Shown here: positions 40,434 to 49,641 of the stretch, in pieces
How positions within the stretch are numbered: position 1 is the stretch's first letter
Layout of the letters: each line of letters opens with the position of its first letter
Virus record (IMG/VR): IMGVR_UViG_3300046542_000312
Span: 1-64,000 of that record
Strand: one strand, 5' to 3'
Source of the DNA: a virus
DNA length: 64,000 nt
Notes under the pieces: generated by a model
The model's database searches: none
What the model was told of the DNA's origin: nothing
Seen by the model: only the letters and a program-made list of their open reading frames with translations
Program-made: the position numbers and the translations under genes

Positions 40434-41879
40434 TTAGCGGACGTCGTCGACTGTCGTGTCGTCGGTCTCGTCGCCCTTGTACTGTCCGGCAGGCTGCATG
40501 CGACCGCGGAAGATGTTGTCGTACTTCGACATCGTCTGGTCGTAGATGCGTGCCTTTCCTGCGGCATCCGCCTTGGCGTACTGGTCGGCGAGGGATCCCG
40601 GCTGAACCTTCTGATACCCGGTCTGACCGATGCCCAGTTCCTCCTTGGTCGCGTCACGGGAGGCATTGGAGATTGTCGTCTCCTGAGCCGCCGTGTAGCC
40701 GCCCGCACCCTTCGCCGTCTTGTTGGCCGCAGTGAGGGCGATCCTCTGGGCGTTCGTCTCGCGCTGTAGACCAGCCTCGAGTTCGGCCTTCTTGATGGAC
40801 CTCTCGTAGGCAGTGTTGGCTTCCCCCTGCCTTGCGGTGGCGTCGTTCGCATCTCTCTGCAGGCCGCGCGTGTTCTGTCGGTCGGCGTTGATGTCATTGT
40901 TCATCGAGTTGGCGTTACCGGCCGTGATCGCATTCGCCGCCGACGCGCCCTGGAGCGCCGCCTGGACGTTCGTGTTGTAGCCGGCCTTGGTGAACTCGTC
41001 CTGACGGTTCGCCTGCTGTGTCAGCATGTCCTGCTGCTTGAAGTACAGGTCGGACGCGGTCTTCAGGTCGCCCGCCGCCAGAGCCTGACGCGCGAGAGCG
41101 ATGTCCGTCTGGTTCTTGATGGAATCACGGAGCTGTGAACGGTAGTCGTCCTTGAGCTTGGCTTTGTAGTCCATCATCGCCAGCGCCGACTTCCCGGCAT
41201 CGTTGGACGATCCCCAGGCGAAACCAAATCTCGCAAGGTCGTTCCAGTTCAGCTTGTCGCTCGGAGCGTTTTCCTTGAGCCTGGAGGCATCGTCCTTGAG
41301 ATACTGCTCCATGTCGCCATAGGCGTCTCCGCCGCGCATCTGTCCAAGCATCTCGGCGACGCCCTTCTGGGCACCGAGCATCTGGTCGGGAGACTGGATG
41401 TCACGCTGGGACGGCTGGGGCATGGCGGGAAGGTTCGGCTGCATCACCTCGGGGATGACGTAGTCCGGCTTCGTGAGCTGTGGCACTGGAGCGATGGCCG
41501 GAGCCGACGGCTTCTGTTCCGGAGTCGGAGGGGCGGCAGGCTCGAAACGTCCGGGAATTGCGCTCGGGTTCAGAAGACGCGGGTTCAATGCAGGAGCCTG
41601 CGCGGCCTGCTGGGGCATGGGGCTCTCCCGGCGTTCCTCGGCGAACGTCTTCGGCGTAGAGACATTCTGTCCCTGACCCTTGTTCTTGATGGATTCGAGG
41701 AAGGCCTTGCCAGCGTCCGACTCGGCGAACTTGTTGGCCGCACTATCATCGACGACGCCTGCGCGCTGACGCGGAGCTGTGCTCTGGTTCTGGCCGGGAT
41801 TGCCGCCAGCCGCCAGAATCAACTGCCTCTGCCAGGAAGGCATCGCCGTCTGTCCCGGAACTTCCCAATCGTTAGCCAT
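40434..41879 (-). CDS. Internal virion / ejection protein, coiled-coil
   Basis: 481 residues, with a Pro/Gln-rich N-terminal half (PAAPPTPEQKPSAPAIAPVP) and a long helical Ala/Asn/Gln-rich C-terminal half (LQRDANDATARQGEANTAYE). It lies between the transglycosylase and the giant polyvalent protein, as do T7 gp14-16-like ejection proteins. Assigned by context and composition. Confidence 0.5.
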   Translation of the reverse strand: MANDWEVPGQTAMPSWQRQLILAAGGNPGQNQSTAPRQRAGVVDDSAANKFAESDAGKAFLESIKNKGQGQNVSTPKTFAEERRESPMPQQAAQAPALNPRLLNPSAIPGRFEPAAPPTPEQKPSAPAIAPVPQLTKPDYVIPEVMQPNLPAMPQPSQRDIQSPDQMLGAQKGVAEMLGQMRGGDAYGDMEQYLKDDASRLKENAPSDKLNWNDLARFGFAWGSSNDAGKSALAMMDYKAKLKDDYRSQLRDSIKNQTDIALARQALAAGDLKTASDLYFKQQDMLTQQANRQDEFTKAGYNTNVQAALQGASAANAITAGNANSMNNDINADRQNTRGLQRDANDATARQGEANTAYERSIKKAELEAGLQRETNAQRIALTAANKTAKGAGGYTAAQETTISNASRDATKEELGIGQTGYQKVQPGSLADQYAKADAAGKARIYDQTMSKYDNIFRGRMQPAGQYKGDETDDTTVDDVR

Positions 41880-41908
41880 ATCTGTCTCCTGAAATCTTTA
41901 GAGCTATC

Positions 41909-42787
41909 TCACGCCCGTCTTGTGGAATTTGGAACAGTCGCCATGCGGATGGCGCGCTCCACGGCCGCCTGATAGATCGGGTCGGCATTCGGATCCGGCT
42001 GGGACTGCGCGAGGATGTCGAGCATGTACTGACGCTTGGCCTGTTCCTGCGGTTCCTGATCTTCGGCCGCACGTCGCTCCATGAGCTGTGACCATGCAGC
42101 GTTTCCATCGTCGGACGACACCTGCGTGTTCGAGGCCTGGAAACCGTCGTCGAACGGCTTGAAGGTCGCAACCCCCATCGAGGGATCGCCAGACGGAGTT
42201 TGCGACTGGTAGGCCTGCATGTAGGTCTGGCCGCTTCTTCCAGCAGGAGCACGCACAGGCCCGGCACCCGAACCCGACGGAGCCTGCGACACGACTGGAG
42301 GAACCTCGCCATCACCGACAGCACCGAGGAGAGCCATAGCCTTCTTCCTGTGTCCTGCCATCTGGTTGTTCACCTTGTCGGCGACGGTTCCGGGAGCGCC
42401 GCCGTTGTTCGCGTCGGAGGCGTTGTATCGGCCGACACGTCCGGCGTTGATCGCCGAGTATACGTCCATCATGCCCATGCCGGGCTTGTAGCCGGCACCA
42501 CGGAAGTAGGAGGCGACCGCACCGTTCTGGCCGAGCTGGGATCCGATGGGATCATTCCAGTCGACGCCGTGCTGTTTTGCCTGAGGCTGACCGAACTGGA
42601 TCAGCCCCTTGTGCTGGCCGTACTGGGTCGTCGGCCCCTTCTGGGTTGGGTTGAACGTCCCGCCCGTCTCGTAGCTGATCGCCGTCGCAAGGTCGACAGG
42701 ATCCATCCCGAGGGCACCAGCCGTCTCGAGAATGCCTGCGCGGATCCGGGGATCGCGCTCGTATCCGTTTCCTGCCGTCCTAGCCAT
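41909..42787 (-). CDS. Virion-associated lytic transglycosylase
   Basis: 292 residues. Residues 20-110 have lysozyme-like fold marks: ILETAGALGMDPVDLATAIS, YETGGTFNPTQKG with the catalytic-type Glu, and HKGLIQFGQ, followed by QLGQNGAVASYF and MMDVYSAINAG. It cuts peptidoglycan locally during DNA ejection. The C-terminal half is disordered. Neighbouring genes are ejection-type proteins. Confidence 0.75.
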   Translation of the reverse strand: MARTAGNGYERDPRIRAGILETAGALGMDPVDLATAISYETGGTFNPTQKGPTTQYGQHKGLIQFGQPQAKQHGVDWNDPIGSQLGQNGAVASYFRGAGYKPGMGMMDVYSAINAGRVGRYNASDANNGGAPGTVADKVNNQMAGHRKKAMALLGAVGDGEVPPVVSQAPSGSGAGPVRAPAGRSGQTYMQAYQSQTPSGDPSMGVATFKPFDDGFQASNTQVSSDDGNAAWSQLMERRAAEDQEPQEQAKRQYMLDILAQSQPDPNADPIYQAAVERAIRMATVPNSTRRA

Positions 42788-42788
42788 G

Positions 42789-43451
42789 TCAGCCTCCGAA
42801 TCTTACCTTGCCCGTCGCAGGATCCCTGGAGAGCGGCATCAGGCCACCAACCGGGCCACCGTCGTTGAGCTTGATCGAACCAAACCGACCGCCGCCGGAC
42901 TGCTTCTTCTCGGCCATCCCGAGGAAGCGCTTGTATCCTTCCGGATCCGACTGCATTACGCCGATGCGGTTAAGACCTGCCGCGAAACCGCCATTGCCCT
43001 GGATCTTCTTGGACATGTCGTCGAAGAACTTCTGATCGGCACTGACACCTGCGCTCTGTGCGGCGGCCGCTGCGGCTGCAGGGTTGCGGTTTAGGTCGGC
43101 CAGAGAACCGCCGAGGCCGTGATTGACCTCGATCGAGTCCGCCGCACCGCCGAGGCCACCGACAGGGCCGCCGTCTGCATATCCCTGAGGGGCCATCTGA
43201 CCCGGCATGCTTCCACGTGTCATCATAGGATTCCCCTGAGGCTGTGCCGACCGCATGATGTCCTGCGCCACGGTCGTCGGCTGTTGCTGTTGCTGGGCCG
43301 CGGCGGCCGCCCGCGTCTTCTCGCGTTCCTGAAGCTCTGAGAGAACGAGGAACTGAGGAGCGGGCGAACCCTGCGACTGCATGAGTCTCTGAAGCTGATC
43401 GTCGGGAAGCATCTTGAGATCGGATGCCACCTGCATGAGGTTCTCTGCCAT
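42789..43451 (-). CDS. Virion structural protein, Gln/Ala/Gly-rich
   Basis: 220 residues. Low-complexity runs (AAAAAQQQQQPTT; AAAAAAAQSAG) and two copies of DGGPVGGL, a motif common in podovirus internal proteins. It is 1 bp from the transglycosylase. Its function is probably within the virion core. Confidence 0.55.
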   Translation of the reverse strand: MAENLMQVASDLKMLPDDQLQRLMQSQGSPAPQFLVLSELQEREKTRAAAAAQQQQQPTTVAQDIMRSAQPQGNPMMTRGSMPGQMAPQGYADGGPVGGLGGAADSIEVNHGLGGSLADLNRNPAAAAAAAQSAGVSADQKFFDDMSKKIQGNGGFAAGLNRIGVMQSDPEGYKRFLGMAEKKQSGGGRFGSIKLNDGGPVGGLMPLSRDPATGKVRFGG

Positions 43452-43460
43452 GGTGCCTCC

Positions 43461-44414
43461 TTACGACTGGCCCATTAGAAGTCCGAGACCTCCGAGCGCG
43501 TTTCCGACGTTGTTTCCGCCGCCTGTCGTCTGCGTGACGTTGGAGTTCGCAGTGACCGGGACGCCGTGCAGGATGCCCGAAAGCCAGTTGAGCTGCTGCT
43601 TCTGGTAGTCGTTCTGGTTGTTGAAGTCGTTGTACGCCAGATCGAGCTTCGACTGGTCGTAGTCCTGCAGATACTTGCCAGCGTTCATCTGCGCTTCCGC
43701 ATTCTTGAGCGTCTGGTCGTTGAGAGCCGTGCCCTGATTGAAGAGCTGGTTGCCGAGCGCACCCTGCGCCTGAAGGGCCGCCTGAGACATCTGCTGGCCC
43801 TGCATGTTGTTGCTGACGTTGGTCTTCGCCACGTCGATGTCACGGGCATTTTCAGTGTTGTACTGGCTCTGCGCGGCCTGATAGGCCTGCTGGTAGCCAT
43901 TGGCGTCGATCGTCGCCAGACGGTCGTTCAGATCGTCGTTCGCGAGCGCATCGGCCACGGATCTGCGGGTGCCGCCGAGAGCGCCAGCCTGAACGGCGGC
44001 ACCCGCACGGTCTCCGGCCTGCTGTGCGAAGTCCTGGGTGGCACCCTTCTTCTGGTTCGCGACAACGGCATCCATGTACGGCGACATGTAGGACTGGGCC
44101 GAATCCCTGAAGGATCCGCCAGCGTCGACCGTGCCCGGAGTGTAGTTCGCCGACTGGCCGAGCTTGTCCGCGGCCGACTGCGTGGCGGACGTTCCGGCCT
44201 GCATCGACCCGTTGTTGTTCTGAAGCCCGTTGACCGTGCTGATCGCGCCCGTCGTCGAGGAGTTCAGGTTCGCGATGCGCGGACCCTCATACGCCTGATA
44301 CGGCTTGTCGGCGACCGACTGCGCGTCAGCCATCATCGCCTCGTAGTACGGGCGAGCATAGCTTGGCAGGTTGGTCTGGGTTACTGTGCTATTCGTGCTT
44401 CCGCTACCGCCCAT
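43461..44414 (-). CDS. Virion structural protein, helical Gln/Asn-rich
   Basis: 317 residues; GSGSTNSTVTQTNLPSYARP at the start and a long helical centre (DANGYQQAYQAAQSQYNTEN). The N-terminal TNLPSYARPYYE block is common to phage proteins annotated as internal or tail. It overlaps the upstream GNAT gene by 11 bp. Confidence 0.55.
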   Translation of the reverse strand: MGGSGSTNSTVTQTNLPSYARPYYEAMMADAQSVADKPYQAYEGPRIANLNSSTTGAISTVNGLQNNNGSMQAGTSATQSAADKLGQSANYTPGTVDAGGSFRDSAQSYMSPYMDAVVANQKKGATQDFAQQAGDRAGAAVQAGALGGTRRSVADALANDDLNDRLATIDANGYQQAYQAAQSQYNTENARDIDVAKTNVSNNMQGQQMSQAALQAQGALGNQLFNQGTALNDQTLKNAEAQMNAGKYLQDYDQSKLDLAYNDFNNQNDYQKQQLNWLSGILHGVPVTANSNVTQTTGGGNNVGNALGGLGLLMGQS

Positions 44415-44847
44415 GGTTCAAATCCTCGATTTTGAATTCGTACGTTTCGCGGGTCTTTCTCCCGCCGTATTTCTTGTAGAACTGCGCCCATCCGGGCCGT
44501 CCGTACGTCTCTACCCAGGGGCATCCCTGATCCTTTGCGAAGGACTTGACCGTCTCCATCACGAGACCGATCCAGTCCTGCATCTCGACACCTCCGACGT
44601 GGGGCACTCCAAGGACTCGACGGTATTCCGTCTGGTAGATCTGGAGCGTGTAGAACGCCACGATCCTGCCTGAGTCCTTGTCGTAGACTATCCACAGGGA
44701 GTTCTTCCCGGATTCGATGTCCTTCATGATCGAGGCTACCGTCTCGACCCCGTGGAAGCGCTTCTCGAGGCGCTCCATGTATTCGACGATGTGCGGGAAC
44801 ACGAAGTCGATGTGTTCGGGGAGTACGACTGAAACCTCGTATGACAT
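44404..44847 (-). CDS. GNAT-fold acetyltransferase-like protein
   Basis: 147 residues. LWIVYDKDSGRIVAFYTLQI is the central strand pair, DWIGLVMETVKSFAKDQGC the following helix, and GRPGWAQFYKKYGGRKTRE the C-terminal block often seen in phage-encoded GNAT-like proteins in virion operons. Acetyl-CoA-binding loop residues are not obvious, so it may be a structural adaptation. Confidence 0.55.
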   Translation of the reverse strand: MSYEVSVVLPEHIDFVFPHIVEYMERLEKRFHGVETVASIMKDIESGKNSLWIVYDKDSGRIVAFYTLQIYQTEYRRVLGVPHVGGVEMQDWIGLVMETVKSFAKDQGCPWVETYGRPGWAQFYKKYGGRKTRETYEFKIEDLNHGR

Positions 44848-44859
44848 GACGAATCCTTC

Positions 44860-46110
44860 TTATCCGGGCATGAACATACTAGGGTCTAGTTTCGCCGGCT
44901 GCTGGGGACTTCCGCCCTTCGTCTGCCGGACGCCTTCCGTCATCGCCCGCAGAGCCTTGTGCCCGGCATCCGAAGATCCGTTGCCAAGGCCGGAGACGAC
45001 GTCGGCAGGAATGACATGCTCGTCGGTAGCCAGACGTGCGGGGGTCTTCCCGTCGACTACTGCGGGGATGGAATCGGACATGCCGTCGCCATCTCCCTTG
45101 ATCGCCCCCAGACCGCCTTCCTTGCCGCCCATCTCGGACATGATCTGGCTGCTCGCCGCCTTGTCCGCATGGATGTCGGCCATCAGCTCCTCGAGAGCGT
45201 CCGGGCCGAAGAACTCCAGGAACAGCTCGATGGCCTCCTGGGGCTGGGGATGCTTTCCTTCGAGGGCCGCAACCGCACCCTTCTGGATCTCGGCCATCGC
45301 GGCCTGATCCGGCTGGTCTCCGCCTTCGACCGCGCCGCCGTCGGCGTAGCCCTTGCCCGTGAAGTACAGGTGTTCGGACGAATCCTTGAGGGGATCATGG
45401 TTGAAGTCCGTCGGGCGGGCCGAATGGTCGCGGTTGAGCGTCGGGCCGTCTTCCTCGTCTTCGGAGCTTCCGCCACCGCCACCGTTGAAGAGACCGAGCT
45501 GGTTCGCCACCATGCCGCCGACCATCAGATTGCCAGGAGTTGCGAGCTTGCCAATACCGCCGAGCGCCGACTTCACGCCACCGAGCGCACCGCCAGCGGC
45601 AGGAGCCGCTGTTGCCGCACCGGGAGCGCCGAGAACCGCGCCAAGCGTCGTGTTCGCCGCGCCAGCGCCGCCAGCGCCGATGGCACCGGGAGCGGCAGGG
45701 AAGAAGTTGGCACCAAGACCAGCCGCACCGCCGAGACCACCTGCACCAGCAGATCCAGCGGCCGCAGCCGTCGGAGCCGCAAGCGCAGACGTTCCAGCGG
45801 CACCCGCCGCAGATCCGGCCGCGCCGAGACCGCCAGCAGCCGCGCCACCAAGACCTCCGGCGGCACCCGCTCCAGCACCAAGGGCCGTCGTGGCCGCAGG
45901 AGCGGCAAGGGCTGAGGTTCCAGCGGCTCCGAGACCACCAAGGCCTCCAGCCGCCGCACCCGCACCAGCGGCACCTGCGCCCGCTGCTCCGGCACCTGCC
46001 GCGCCAGCTCCGGCCGCACCGGCAGCTCCCAGTCCGCCAAGCGCACCGAGGGCCGCACCACCCGTCAAAACAGCGGCCGCGCCGCCAAGAAGCCAAGGAA
46101 GAAGTTTCAT
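44860..46110 (-). CDS. Ala/Gly-rich virion protein
   Basis: 416 residues. The first ~230 are nearly all Gly/Ala with GAAGAGAAGAG-type repeats after a short hydrophobic start. The C-terminal half has DEHVIPADVVSGLGNGSSDA, a block common to podovirus internal proteins. The repetitive part may act as a flexible or membrane-active segment during ejection. Confidence in the gene is high, in the role low. Confidence 0.6.
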   Translation of the reverse strand: MKLLPWLLGGAAAVLTGGAALGALGGLGAAGAAGAGAAGAGAAGAGAAGAGAAAGGLGGLGAAGTSALAAPAATTALGAGAGAAGGLGGAAAGGLGAAGSAAGAAGTSALAAPTAAAAGSAGAGGLGGAAGLGANFFPAAPGAIGAGGAGAANTTLGAVLGAPGAATAAPAAGGALGGVKSALGGIGKLATPGNLMVGGMVANQLGLFNGGGGGSSEDEEDGPTLNRDHSARPTDFNHDPLKDSSEHLYFTGKGYADGGAVEGGDQPDQAAMAEIQKGAVAALEGKHPQPQEAIELFLEFFGPDALEELMADIHADKAASSQIMSEMGGKEGGLGAIKGDGDGMSDSIPAVVDGKTPARLATDEHVIPADVVSGLGNGSSDAGHKALRAMTEGVRQTKGGSPQQPAKLDPSMFMPG

Positions 46111-46341
46111 TTATGCGATCCTCACAACACGTTCAGTCTCATCGTACCAGAGCTGACCTTTTTTCAAACCATCGTCCGAGATCGGGAGGTCGTCGGCGTA
46201 GACCTGCGTGACGGTGATCTCTCCGGGCATGACCATCAGGCGGAGCATCTTCTCGATGTCCCTGATGATCCTGTCCATTTCCCGCTGGTCGTAGGTGGCC
46301 GGAGCCTTGCCGAGCCGGATGTTCACGTTGAGTTCGTTCAT
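46111..46341 (-). CDS. Small virion-operon protein
   Basis: 76 residues from the ATG at 46341 (MNELNVNIRLGKAPATYDQR...). It includes DDGLKKGQLWYDETERVVRI, a beta-rich tail like small fibre-attachment proteins. It overlaps no gene but is tightly packed. Confidence 0.55.
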   Translation of the reverse strand: MNELNVNIRLGKAPATYDQREMDRIIRDIEKMLRLMVMPGEITVTQVYADDLPISDDGLKKGQLWYDETERVVRIA

Positions 46342-46342
46342 C

Positions 46343-48217
46343 TCATCTCTCCCCGTCGGTGCGGACGCGAATCCTTGGAACGCCCAGCGTCCACCGCGCC
46401 CCGACCTTGTCGGATTCAATCCTCATGGACATCGAGCGGCCGCGGAGCCGGATGCTCTTCTTGCCTGTAATCGTGTACGGAATGACCGTCAGTCTCTTCG
46501 CCGTCGCCGACGTCGAACCATGATCCGCATCTCCCGGCCAGTCAGACGCCGTCAGCGTGTGGACAAGTTCCGCGCCACTGTCCGGAGAAGCCTCGAAGTC
46601 CGCGTCGAAGATGAACAGGTCGGCGAACATCACGTCCTGACCGTCCGCGATCTCGATCGACGAGCTTTGGACGTAGGCCACAAGCGGATTGACGACGAAG
46701 TCCGTCGCATCGTCGTAGCCGATCTCGTGGTCGTAGATCCTGCCGTTGAAGGCTCCGATCGGGTTGTCGGCATAGTCGCCGTCGTACCATGCAGTCCTTC
46801 CGAAAGACGCGCGGCTGAAGGCTCCGGTTTCCATCGAGCAGAAGATGCTAACGTCGCAGTCGAGCGAGTCCTTGGAAGGATAGCTCCACCAGAACTCGCG
46901 GTTCGCCTGGTTGATGCCAGCCGTCGCCTTTTCGAACTCCTCGTGGTTGAAGTCGAGGTCGAGCCAGGTCTCGATGTCGCAGGGCACATAGGTGATCGTG
47001 CCGTCGTAGCGGTAGAAGCCCTTCTTGCCCATCCACATCATCGTGTCGCCGAAGACGGCGATGGCATTCGGCCCCATGATCGAGATGTTCTGTCCGATCA
47101 GCTCGAAGTTGAAGACGTATGTTCCACCGACGTAGGTCATCGCGTAGACGGCCTTGTCCGTGAAAATCAGGATGGACTGGCGCGTCTGCTTGACGGCGAC
47201 GATGCGCGACCCGGATCCGAGCGTCAGGCCGCCGGACGTGGAGACGCGGTCGACCACCCAGTTCAGGGGGTTCTCCTGATCCGACCAGCGAACGTGCATG
47301 GGATTGGGCTTGCCATCTCCGAGGTACTCCTCGCAGCCGAAGGCGATCAGATGGCCGTCACGTTCTGATACCAGCACCCACTCGGCCGAATGCGGCGCGG
47401 AGTGCTGATCCGGGAGCGTGGTGATGTCCTTCACCCTGTCCATCGGGTTGGTGGAGTCCCAGTGGAAGATGGGCGAGCCGCGGCGGACGCAGAACAGGTC
47501 TTCGCCGAAGTTGTCTCCAGACCACAGGGCGAGACGCTGGAAGGCGATGGCGTCATCAGCCGGGCCGCCCCATGTTCCGCGTCCCCAGCCGCCAGCACCC
47601 CAGCCGTAGCCGTATTCAGTCCTGTCGAGGCCAGTCGGAAGGAGGATCTCTACCTTGGTCGCTCCGCCGCCCGTCTGTGACGTAATGGCTGGATTGACGA
47701 GATCGAATCCGAATGTAACAGCGTCGATGATCTCGGTTACCTCGAACTCGCCCTTCAGGCCGGCGAGCGGAATGCCGCCCACTCCCGACGTTGGGGTGAG
47801 GATGATCCAGTCTCCGACGGACGAGAAGTGTGGGGTGTCGAGTTCCACCGTGAAGTGTGTCTCTCCTGCAACAGTCGTGATCGCATCGGTGACATTGTGG
47901 GTGGCGATGATCGGGGTGACATCGAGGTTCGTGCCGTCACGCTCGACGTACAGGCGCTTGTGCGTACCGATGGCCGTGTTGAGCGTTCCGTTGAGCGAGC
48001 TCCAGCGATAGAGCCACCTGCACGAGCCCATGTAGATCTCATGGTCGCGAGGCTGGAATCCGCCGATCTTCTGAGTGTAATACTGACCCCGGACAGGGTG
48101 CCAGCGCACGTTCATGCCGTCGCGCCAGTAGCCCGACGCCGCGCTCTCGGTGGAGTCGAGAACGAGACCGGGTGGAACTTTCAGGGAGATGAGCTGACGC
48201 TGTCTTCCGGTCTTCAT
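46343..48217 (-). CDS. Tail tube/stopper protein (P22 gp10-like)
   Basis: 624 residues, beta-rich throughout. The N-terminus has SLKVPPGLVLDSTESAASGY and GMNVRWHPVRG, then a tryptophan-glycine block GYGWGAGGWGRGTWGG followed by LALWSGDNFGEDLFCVRRGS, typical of podovirus tail proteins that plug the portal (packaged DNA stabilisation/tail hub). Assignment to P22 gp10-type is by pattern; T7 gp12-like is an alternative. Confidence 0.55.
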   Translation of the reverse strand: MKTGRQRQLISLKVPPGLVLDSTESAASGYWRDGMNVRWHPVRGQYYTQKIGGFQPRDHEIYMGSCRWLYRWSSLNGTLNTAIGTHKRLYVERDGTNLDVTPIIATHNVTDAITTVAGETHFTVELDTPHFSSVGDWIILTPTSGVGGIPLAGLKGEFEVTEIIDAVTFGFDLVNPAITSQTGGGATKVEILLPTGLDRTEYGYGWGAGGWGRGTWGGPADDAIAFQRLALWSGDNFGEDLFCVRRGSPIFHWDSTNPMDRVKDITTLPDQHSAPHSAEWVLVSERDGHLIAFGCEEYLGDGKPNPMHVRWSDQENPLNWVVDRVSTSGGLTLGSGSRIVAVKQTRQSILIFTDKAVYAMTYVGGTYVFNFELIGQNISIMGPNAIAVFGDTMMWMGKKGFYRYDGTITYVPCDIETWLDLDFNHEEFEKATAGINQANREFWWSYPSKDSLDCDVSIFCSMETGAFSRASFGRTAWYDGDYADNPIGAFNGRIYDHEIGYDDATDFVVNPLVAYVQSSSIEIADGQDVMFADLFIFDADFEASPDSGAELVHTLTASDWPGDADHGSTSATAKRLTVIPYTITGKKSIRLRGRSMSMRIESDKVGARWTLGVPRIRVRTDGER

Positions 48218-48225
48218 GGGTCACC

Positions 48226-48801
48226 TCATTTCGTGGGCTTTGACGGAACCGGGAAGAACTTTCCGGTATAGTCCTGGAGCAGGAAGTTGGTGCTTACCAA
48301 CTGGCCGCCGCAGTTGTGTACGACCGAGAACCAGTATCGCTGCTGCGGGATTGGCTTGAGCCGCCAGACGCCGAATGACACCAGCTCGTCCTTGGCGGAC
48401 ACTTCCTTCTCGGTCGGTGCGCGGAACGATCCATCGACGTTTATGTCGTTCATGAACCTGACTTCGTAGGTCTGCTGGAAGTCCTCGAGACCGAGTGCCT
48501 CGATCCGCAACGGAGGAGAGCATTTCCGCATCTTCGATCCCCACACCTCGATGTAGAGGAAACCGTTATCGGCCCAGCTCCGGGTGTAGCCCATGTTCGA
48601 GACCACGGGCAGGAAAATGTCTGAAAGGCGATCGATCTTGTCGTTGGCCTTGTCCGCCTTGTTGTCGGCCGTGACCGCCAGTCCATTGGCTTCCACGGCC
48701 TTGTCCTTCGTCGCCGCCACATACGCACCGAGGCAGACGGTCGATGCACCAAGCAGGACCGCCAGCACTGTGATTCCGATACGGATGAACCTCGCTCCCA
48801 T
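48226..48801 (-). CDS. Membrane-anchored protein of the lysis region
   Basis: 191 residues from the ATG at 48801. The N-terminal span IRIGITVLAVLLGASTVCLG is followed by a helical linker and a beta-rich domain. It may be exported and anchored. It lies between the second holin candidate and the tail tube gene. No family recognised. Confidence 0.55.
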   Translation of the reverse strand: MGARFIRIGITVLAVLLGASTVCLGAYVAATKDKAVEANGLAVTADNKADKANDKIDRLSDIFLPVVSNMGYTRSWADNGFLYIEVWGSKMRKCSPPLRIEALGLEDFQQTYEVRFMNDINVDGSFRAPTEKEVSAKDELVSFGVWRLKPIPQQRYWFSVVHNCGGQLVSTNFLLQDYTGKFFPVPSKPTK

Positions 48802-48806
48802 GACCG

Positions 48807-49046
48807 TCACTTTCCAAAGCTGTTGAGGAAGACCTTGATGTTCTCCCACCATGTGAAGACGGTGACCACCGCGGCCGCCGTCGTCGTGAAGAATGCAACG
48901 AGAGTCTTCAGCACGAAATTCATCAGGGCCGTCGTCTCCTCGTCGCGTCGGATCATGTCCCTGAGCCTGCGGTATTCATTACGAGGAAGCTGGACTGTGA
49001 CGATCTCGTCGTCCTCCAGCTCCTTCACCAACTTGATCTGCGTCAT
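48807..49046 (-). CDS. Second holin candidate
   Basis: 79 residues. A charged N-terminal half (PRNEYRRLRDMIRRDEETTA) is followed by one hydrophobic span (FVLKTLVAFFTTTAAAVVTV) and a short tail. Its position directly after Rz/Rz1 and its single span suggest a holin, antiholin or pinholin-like protein. The start overlaps the Rz1 stop. Confidence 0.5.
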   Translation of the reverse strand: MTQIKLVKELEDDEIVTVQLPRNEYRRLRDMIRRDEETTALMNFVLKTLVAFFTTTAAAVVTVFTWWENIKVFLNSFGK

Positions 49047-49354
49047 TGCGCCGTCTTCCCCTCGTTACTCACTGCAAAATCCACGACGGCGTTGTAGCGC
49101 GTGATCATGTTCCTTCCGCACGCCGACTTGCGACCATCCATGGCGGCCGCCTCCTTGTGCAGTTTCATGTTTCCGACCCGTCCGAGCTGTCCTTCCGGCA
49201 CCTTGAGCTTCTCGTCGAAGCAGGTCTCTAGCTGACCAGGCAGCCTGAAGGTCTCCCGCAGATCGGGCTTAGTTGGAATTGCCCCAGAGCTTCCGCAGCT
49301 CGCGAGTGTCAGAGTCAGTGAGACAAGAACTGTCATCCTTAATGCTGTCGACAT
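49043..49354 (-). CDS. Rz1: Rz1-like outer-membrane spanin lipoprotein
   Basis: 103 residues from the ATG at 49354, overlapping the end of Rz in another frame. Signal peptide with lipobox LTLASC (Cys20). Overlapped Rz/Rz1 genes are the standard two-component spanin that disrupts the outer membrane at lysis. It is longer than most Rz1 proteins and not very proline-rich. Confidence 0.7.
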   Translation of the reverse strand: MSTALRMTVLVSLTLTLASCGSSGAIPTKPDLRETFRLPGQLETCFDEKLKVPEGQLGRVGNMKLHKEAAAMDGRKSACGRNMITRYNAVVDFAVSNEGKTAQ

Positions 49355-49631
49355 AGTCCTCGAATCCCTTGATCTTCGCCTGCGCCGCCGCGGCTTCTTC
49401 CGTTGCCTTCGCCTCCATCTCGTTGATCTTCTTGTTGAAAGCCTCGATGTCCTTGAGTTTCTGCTCCGCCGCACGCCGAGCGTCCTCAGACACCTGCAGC
49501 TCCCACACGGCTCTCTCTGTGGAAACGCCGTGCTGGAAGACCAGCCAGTAACTCATCCCAACACACAGGATGAGAACTACGAATAGGGCGACCTTGATGA
49601 CCGCCAGATATGGCTTGATGGCTTCCAGCAT
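49269..49631 (-). CDS. Rz: Rz-like inner-membrane spanin
   Basis: 120 residues from the ATG at 49631. N-terminal span VALFVVLILCVGMSYWLVF followed by a periplasmic coiled coil (RRAAEQKLKDIEAFNKKINE). It partners Rz1, which starts inside its 3' end (86-bp overlap). It follows the lysozyme gene closely. Confidence 0.75.
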   Translation of the reverse strand: MLEAIKPYLAVIKVALFVVLILCVGMSYWLVFQHGVSTERAVWELQVSEDARRAAEQKLKDIEAFNKKINEMEAKATEEAAAAQAKIKGFEDYVDSIKDDSSCLTDSDTRELRKLWGNSN

Positions 49632-49641
49632 GACGGCCTCC